A stretch of 64,000 nt of DNA from the NCBI RefSeq assembly GCF_008001015.1, contig NZ_CP042862.1, positions 1,240,001 through 1,304,000 of the forward strand. Direction: 5' to 3'. Positions 59,520 to 64,000 of this stretch are shown in pieces; position 1 is the stretch's first letter; every line of letters starts with the position of its first letter. The stretch comes from Serinicoccus profundi. Lineage in GTDB: Bacteria; Actinomycetota; Actinomycetes; Actinomycetales; Dermatophilaceae. Position numbers and translations under genes: made by a program. The notes below the pieces were generated by a model. It searched no databases, was not told the DNA's origin, and saw only the letters and a program-made list of their open reading frames with translations.

Positions 59520-61114
59520 GGCGAGGTCTTCGTCCGGCCCGGTCGGGCCGAGAGGTCAGCCGCGGCGGCTGCCGCTCGACGTCGAGAAGGCCACGACCGA
59601 GCCGCCGGAGCGGCCACCACCGGAGCGACGACCCGAGCCGCCGCCCTGACCGCCCGCACCTCGGCCGCCCTGGCCGCCGGAGCGACCCTGACCGCCGGCG
59701 CCGTTGCGACGTCCGCCCTGACCGCCCTCTCCACGCCCACCCTGGCCGCCGGAGCGACCCTGACCGCCCTGGTCGCCGGAACGACCCTGTCCGCCCTGCC
59801 GGAGCGCCCGCGGCCGCCGCCCTGGCGAGTGCTGGTGCCACGACCACCCTGGCCGCCGCCCTGGCGTCGACCGCCCTGGCCGTTCTGGCCGCCGCCCTGA
59901 CCGTTCTGGCCGGGCGTCTCCAGGACAAGCCCGCCGGGGGTCAGCACCCGCTCACCCGGCGCGAGCTCGCGCAGGATCGGGTGGTTCGAGTGCGCCTTGG
60001 TCGTCGTCGGCTTGATGCCGGCCGCACGGGTCAGGGAGCGCACGTCGCGCACCTGGTCGTCGGTCATGAGCGTCACGACGGTGCCGGCCGCGCCGGCCCG
60101 GGCGGTCCGGCCCGAGCGGTGGAGGTAGGCCTTGTGCTCGACCGGCGGGTCGGCGTGAACGACGAGGGAGACGTCGTCGACGTGGATGCCGCGGGCCGCG
60201 ATGTCGGTCGCCACGAGGGTGCTGGCGCGCCCGGAGTGGAAGGCCTCCATGTTGCGGGTCCGGGCGTTCTGGGCGAGGTTGCCGTGGAGCTCGACGGCCG
60301 GCACGCCGGCGCCGTTGAGCTGCTTGGCCAGCTTCTTGGCCCCGTGCTTGGTGCGGGTGAAGACGACCTTGCGGCCCGGGGCGGAGCCGAGGTCGGTGAG
60401 CACGGCCAGACGCTGAGCCGCGTCGATGTGCAGGACGTGGTGATCCATCGCCTCCACCGGCGACTGCGCCGAGTCGGCGTGATGGGTGACCGGGCTGCTG
60501 AGGTAGCGCTTGGCGATGACGTCGACGCCGGCGTCGAGGGTGGCGGAGAAGAGCATCTTCTGCCCCTGGCGCGGCGTGCGGTCCAGCAGGCGCTTGACGA
60601 CGGGCAGGAAGCCCAGGTCGGCCATGTGGTCCGCCTCGTCGAGCACGGTCACCTCGACCTGGGACAGGTCCGCGTGGCCCTGGCCGAGGAGGTCCTCGAG
60701 GCGTCCCGGGCAGGCGACGAGCACGTCGATGCCTGCCTGCAGGGCGCGCACCTGCGGGTTCTGGCCGACCCCGCCGAAGACGGTGAGATGGGTCAGCCCC
60801 GCGGCGGCCGCCAGCGGCTCGAGGGAGGCGGCGATCTGCCCGGCCAGCTCGCGCGTCGGGGCGAGCACGAGGGCTCGGGGTGCGCGGCCGCGGCGACGGG
60901 AGGCACCGGCGTCACTCATGAGCCGGGTGACGAGGGGGAGCAGGAAGGCGTAGGTCTTGCCCGAGCCGGTGCGGCCACGGCCGAGCACGTCGCGTCCGGC
61001 CAGCGAGTCCGGCAGGGTGGCGGCCTGGATCGGGGTCGGGGTGGTGATGCCGCGCTCCGCGAGGAGGGCAGCGAGGGAGGAGGGCACGCCGAGGTCGGCG
61101 AAGGAAGAGGTCAC
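59465..61114 (-). CDS. DEAD-box RNA helicase with Gly/Gln/Arg-rich tail, frameshifted near its end
   Basis: The core is complete: [50 protein letters not shown] and [10 protein letters not shown]. The tail begins as GQGG/RGG repeats, then turns into a Val/Ala/Arg-rich frame after about 59800. Restoring one missing base near 59798 (ctgccgg where neighbouring repeats read ctggccgg) continues the GGQGGR pattern and ends at TGA 59556-59558, giving 519 residues and removing the 55-base overlap with icmF. The frame as read runs to 59465. GTG 61114 has TATCGT (61129-61134) upstream and only a weak GAAAG site. Confidence 0.87.
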   Translation of the reverse strand: MTSSFADLGVPSSLAALLAERGITTPTPIQAATLPDSLAGRDVLGRGRTGSGKTYAFLLPLVTRLMSDAGASRRRGRAPRALVLAPTRELAGQIAASLEPLAAAAGLTHLTVFGGVGQNPQVRALQAGIDVLVACPGRLEDLLGQGHADLSQVEVTVLDEADHMADLGFLPVVKRLLDRTPRQGQKMLFSATLDAGVDVIAKRYLSSPVTHHADSAQSPVEAMDHHVLHIDAAQRLAVLTDLGSAPGRKVVFTRTKHGAKKLAKQLNGAGVPAVELHGNLAQNARTRNMEAFHSGRASTLVATDIAARGIHVDDVSLVVHADPPVEHKAYLHRSGRTARAGAAGTVVTLMTDDQVRDVRSLTRAAGIKPTTTKAHSNHPILRELAPGERVLTPGGLVLETPGQNGQGGGQNGQGGRRQGGGQGGRGTSTRQGGGRGRSGRADRVVPATRAVRVAPAARVGVERAVRADVATAPAVRVAPAARAAEVRAVRAAARVVAPVVAAPAARSWPSRRRAAAAAADLSARPGRTKTSPQTLRRYCPPTSKNASVI

Positions 61115-61280
61115 GGAGAGCTTTCGGGACGATATGTGATGTCCCACCCGGCGCCAGGCCCGGAGGCGGCGCGAACACGGCGGCCGATGGGCCACGAGAT
61201 CAGGCAGCCCGAGGCGAGACGGGCCGGGCTGCTACAACCAGTCTATCGCAGTCCTGCCTGCTCAGCGGCATCATGGACCC

Positions 61281-62129
61281 ATGAGCGATCTTCTGCGCCA
61301 CGTCCGCGACGGTCTGACGCACGAGACGCTGACCGGTGGGGGCGCCGATCCCGGGAGCCCGGTCGCCCTGCTGCTGCACGGATTCCCGCAGGACGCCACC
61401 GCCTGGGACCGCGTGGTCCCGCGGCTGCACGAGGCCGGCCTGCGGACCCTCGCTCCGCACCAGCGGGGGTATGCCGTCGGTGCGCGCCCCGGGCGCGTCG
61501 CGGCATACCGGATGGAGCGCCTGGTCGAAGACGCACTGGGACTGCTGGACGAGGTCGGCGTGCGGCGGGCCCACGTCGTCGGCCACGACTGGGGAGGTGC
61601 GGTCGCGTGGGCGCTCGCCGCCTGGGCCCCGGATCGGGTGGCGAGCCTGACGGTGGCCTCGACGCCGCACCCGCGGGCGCTCGCCTGGGCCGTGCGACAT
61701 GCCGACCAGGGCCGGCGCAGCTGGTACATCGCCGGGTTCCAGGCGCCGGTCCTGCCCGAGCTCGTCATGGCCCGGGCGCTGCGCCGGGGTGGCCTCGTGC
61801 GCACCGGGCTCCCCGCCGAGGACGCCCGCCGGTATGCCGGCCGCCTCGGGACGCGGTCGGCGATGCGCGGGCCGGTGAACTGGTACCGCGCAGCGTTGCG
61901 GCCCGGTGGCCGGGGTGTGGGAAAGGTGGAGGTGCCGACGACCTTCGTCTGGGGCGCGCGCGACCCGTTCCTGGGGCGTGCCGCCGCGGAGCGGACCGAG
62001 CAGCAGGTGCGCGGCCCCTACCGCTTCGTCGAGCTGGACGCCGACCACTGGCTGCCCGAGCGCCGCCCCGACGACCTCGCCGGGGAGATCCTGCGGCAGG
62101 TCGGCGCAGACCCGTCTCCACCCGCCTGA
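61281..62129 (+). CDS. Alpha/beta hydrolase, epoxide-hydrolase-like
   Basis: 282 residues. Oxyanion region LLHGFPQDATAWDRV, nucleophile Asp in VVGHDWGGAVAW, late acid in VWGARDPFLG, and catalytic His in LDADHWLPE. An Asp nucleophile with HGFPQ fits epoxide hydrolase or haloalkane dehalogenase relatives better than esterases. CATCAT lies 6 bases before ATG 61281, a weak -10 for a leaderless start. Confidence 0.87.
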   Translation: MSDLLRHVRDGLTHETLTGGGADPGSPVALLLHGFPQDATAWDRVVPRLHEAGLRTLAPHQRGYAVGARPGRVAAYRMERLVEDALGLLDEVGVRRAHVVGHDWGGAVAWALAAWAPDRVASLTVASTPHPRALAWAVRHADQGRRSWYIAGFQAPVLPELVMARALRRGGLVRTGLPAEDARRYAGRLGTRSAMRGPVNWYRAALRPGGRGVGKVEVPTTFVWGARDPFLGRAAAERTEQQVRGPYRFVELDADHWLPERRPDDLAGEILRQVGADPSPPA

Positions 62130-62207
62130 CCTCGGCGTTCGACGTCGGCGCCCGCGACCCGTGGCGCCGCCTGTGGATGACGCCCGAGGACTGTCGGCGC
62201 CGACGCG

Positions 62208-62213
62208 TACCCT
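62208..62213 (+). promoter_or_regulatory. -10 element, leaderless promoter of the SWIM protein gene
   Basis: TACCCT with a 6-base spacer to ATG 62220. Confidence 0.5.
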
Positions 62214-62219
62214 CGGTCC

Positions 62220-64000
62220 ATGTCGCCCAGCCTGTCCGCCGCCTCGTGGGTGCTGCGCGTCGCCGACGCCCACCTGCGGGCCGAGGTCGGCGAGCTGACC
62301 CTGGCGCGGGGGCAGGGGTATGCCGAGGGCGGCCACGTCCGCACCCTGGTCACCGGCCCTGACGGGGCGGCGCTCGTCGGCACGGTAGTCGGCAGCGGTG
62401 GCCGCGTCTACCAGACCGTCGTGCGCGTCCACGACCGTGACCTCGTCGTCTGGAGCGGCCAGTGCAGCTGCCCGGTGGGTCAGGACTGCAAGCACGCCGT
62501 CGCGGTGCTCATCGCCGCCCGCTCGCGGCTGCGCTCCGCGGCACCCGAGGCCCCGGGTTGGGAGACCGCGCTGGCGCCGCTCGTGCGCACCGTGACCGCC
62601 TCGGCCACCCGGCACCGGCTCGGCCTCCAGGTGTCCCTGACCCGCGGGCCCGGCGGCCGCGACGAGCGCGTCCGGGTGTCCCTGACCCCGGTGCGACCCG
62701 GCAAGTCCAAGCCCTGGGTCGGTCAGGGCGTCGGGTGGGACGACCTCACCAACCGCTGGTCGACGACCGATGTCGACCCGGCGCACCGCGCCTTGCTGGG
62801 CCAGCTCGCGGCGCTGGGCAAGAGCTCGGGCTTCGGCTACTTCTACTCCTCGGCCAAGGAGCTGCCGCTCGGGGAGATCGGCGCGGTCGCCTGGCCCGTG
62901 CTCGCGCAGGTCGTGCAGGCAGGTGTCCCCCTCGTCGCCGGGCCGGGGCTCGAGGACGTCGGCCTGGGGGAGGGCAGCGCCTCGGCCGCCCTCGACATCG
63001 TCCGCCGCGACGACGGCGGGCTGACGGTGTCGGGCACGGTCGACGTCTCCGGCGACCTCCCGCTGCCCGGCACACCCTTCCTCCTCGGCCGACCGGCCCA
63101 CGGGCTGGGCTGGCTGGAGACCGAGCGCGACCGCCTCACGCTGTGGCCGCTGCGCGCTCAGGTGCCCGACGCCATCATCGGTCTGCTCGAGTCGGGCCGG
63201 GAGCTGGAGATCCCGCCGGACCAGGTCGCGCGCTTCCTCACCACCTACTACCCCGCGCTGGCCCGCCAGGTGGAGCTCACCTCCAGCGACGGCAGCGTCG
63301 TCACCCCCGCGGACCACCCGCCCCGGCTCCGGCTGGAGGTGACGCCCCAGCCCGGCCACGTGCTGCACCTGCGCTGGAGTGTCGCGTATGCCGTGCCGAC
63401 GGTCGGCGCCGAGCCGGACACCGTCGTCGTCGGGCTCGACGCCGGCCCGGAGGAGGTCGCCCGCGACGAGGAGGCCGAGCTCGCGTCGATGACGGCGGTG
63501 CTGCCGCTGCTCGAGGGCTGGCCGGGGCTGCTCGCGGCGGGTCGGTCGAGCTGCCCCCTGCGTGCCCACTCCACCCTGACCGGTCTCGCCACCGCCCGCT
63601 TCGCCGCGGAGGTGCTGCCGGCGCTGGAGGCGAGCCCGGACCTCGACGTGCTCGTCCACGGCGACCTCGCGTCCTACGAGGAGGCGGGGGAGGAGCCGGT
63701 CGTCCATCTCACGACCAGCGAGGCGGGGGAGGGCGACTGGTTCGACCTGCACGTGAGCGTGACGGTCGAGGGCCAGGTGATCCCCTTCGAGCAGCTCTTC
63801 GCGGCGCTCGCGACGGGCCAGGACGTCCTGCTGCTCGACTCCGGGCTCTGGCTGCGTCTCGACCAGCCCGAGCTGCTCACCCTGCGCCGGCTCATCGAGG
63901 AGGCGCGCGAGCTGGTCGACGACGACGACGATGACGACGCCGAGGCCGGGCAGCTGCGCCTGTCGCCCTACCAGGCGGGGTTGTGGGAGGAGCTGGTCGA
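62220..64000 (+). CDS. SWIM zinc-finger protein, N-terminal part of a probable SNF2-type helicase (cut by window end)
   Basis: The open frame from ATG 62220 continues through the right edge, 593 codons so far with no stop. Residues about 81-95 hold the SWIM zinc finger (CSCPVGQDCKHAVAVL, CxC-x5-CxH type). The middle is a beta-rich region and ends with an Asp-rich linker (about residue 566) before RLSPYQAGLWEELV, which resembles the opening of a SNF2 ATPase domain (LRPYQ..G..WL). In actinobacteria, SWIM-SNF2 proteins of about 1000 residues are typical. The ATPase motifs would lie beyond the window. The start is set by TACCCT 6 bases upstream. Confidence 0.85.
   Translation, partial: MSPSLSAASWVLRVADAHLRAEVGELTLARGQGYAEGGHVRTLVTGPDGAALVGTVVGSGGRVYQTVVRVHDRDLVVWSGQCSCPVGQDCKHAVAVLIAARSRLRSAAPEAPGWETALAPLVRTVTASATRHRLGLQVSLTRGPGGRDERVRVSLTPVRPGKSKPWVGQGVGWDDLTNRWSTTDVDPAHRALLGQLAALGKSSGFGYFYSSAKELPLGEIGAVAWPVLAQVVQAGVPLVAGPGLEDVGLGEGSASAALDIVRRDDGGLTVSGTVDVSGDLPLPGTPFLLGRPAHGLGWLETERDRLTLWPLRAQVPDAIIGLLESGRELEIPPDQVARFLTTYYPALARQVELTSSDGSVVTPADHPPRLRLEVTPQPGHVLHLRWSVAYAVPTVGAEPDTVVVGLDAGPEEVARDEEAELASMTAVLPLLEGWPGLLAAGRSSCPLRAHSTLTGLATARFAAEVLPALEASPDLDVLVHGDLASYEEAGEEPVVHLTTSEAGEGDWFDLHVSVTVEGQVIPFEQLFAALATGQDVLLLDSGLWLRLDQPELLTLRRLIEEARELVDDDDDDDAEAGQLRLSPYQAGLWEELV

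Noticed and set aside
62143-62205. 10-bp inverted repeat (CGTCGGCGCC / GGCGCCGACG) as terminator of the hydrolase gene
   Set aside because: The loop would be 43 bases, too long for a convincing intrinsic terminator.

Overview
This is a very GC-rich chromosomal segment from an actinomycete, probably of the order Micrococcales (Intrasporangiaceae/Ornithinimicrobiaceae type; this is inference from codon use and gene content, and no rRNA is present to prove it). Evidence for an actinobacterium includes a cytochrome bc1-aa3 supercomplex with an actinobacterial diheme cytochrome c and CtaF, class II DAHP synthase, PASTA kinase, DUF3040, DUF6504, DUF7455 and SAV_6107 proteins, and frequent leaderless transcription signals. 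I see no tRNA, rRNA, CRISPR array, insertion sequence or prophage. About 53 protein genes fill the window, mostly with 1-4 base stop/start overlaps inside operons.

Bases 1-30060 are a conserved actinobacterial backbone. In content, though not in exact order, it matches what I recall of the M. tuberculosis region around Rv2173-Rv2205c: glycerate kinase-like gene, erpA-like gene, aat, ctaC-ctaD-ctaF, quinone oxidoreductase, trpD with an orphan receiver-domain gene, ctaE-qcrC-qcrA-qcrB, a zincin, an Lrp-type ligand-binding protein, a DEDDh exonuclease/GIY-YIG fusion, a long-chain acyl-CoA synthetase, two tandem ROK kinases, an EEP-fold phosphodiesterase, an acyltransferase, aroG, threonine aldolase, a molybdopterin oxidoreductase, a PknL-like PASTA kinase (frameshifted as read), a LysM transglycosylase, an Rv2175c-like DNA-binding protein and a polyprenyl synthase.

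Bases 30060-36700 are an SOS-controlled translesion synthesis operon: a perfect LexA-type box, then DUF6504, a HEPN-like SAV_6107 protein, a DnaE-type error-prone polymerase and DinB. Bases 36800-40350 hold DUF3040, an ECF sigma factor of SigK type that seems to start at CTG, its frameshifted zinc anti-sigma factor, a class F sortase, and two small proteins separated by a long perfect hairpin. Bases 40500-48350 carry parE, a repeat-rich DEAD-box helicase with a long leader, a phytoene-desaturase-like flavoprotein, an AraC regulator and a mycothiol-dependent-isomerase-like protein. Bases 48370-55140 hold metS-metP (methionine/alanine uptake), aroQ, DUF429, an aldehyde dehydrogenase, and a metal-receptor-like protein coupled to a UDP-glucose pyrophosphorylase. 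Bases 55190-64000 hold DUF1295, the fused isobutyryl-CoA mutase icmF, a second DEAD-box helicase, an alpha/beta hydrolase, and a SWIM/SNF2-type protein running off the right edge.

Four things go beyond routine annotation. First, a 26-bp inverted repeat at 15280-15349 carries two exactly mirrored divergent promoters and start codons. Second, the arrangement TANNNT, then 6-7 bases, then start codon recurs at least 16 times. Third, the heptamer GTATGCC/GGCATAC is strongly over-represented in every reading frame and between genes. Fourth, four single-base indels sit in GC-rich runs and break otherwise intact genes; these are more likely sequence errors than biology.
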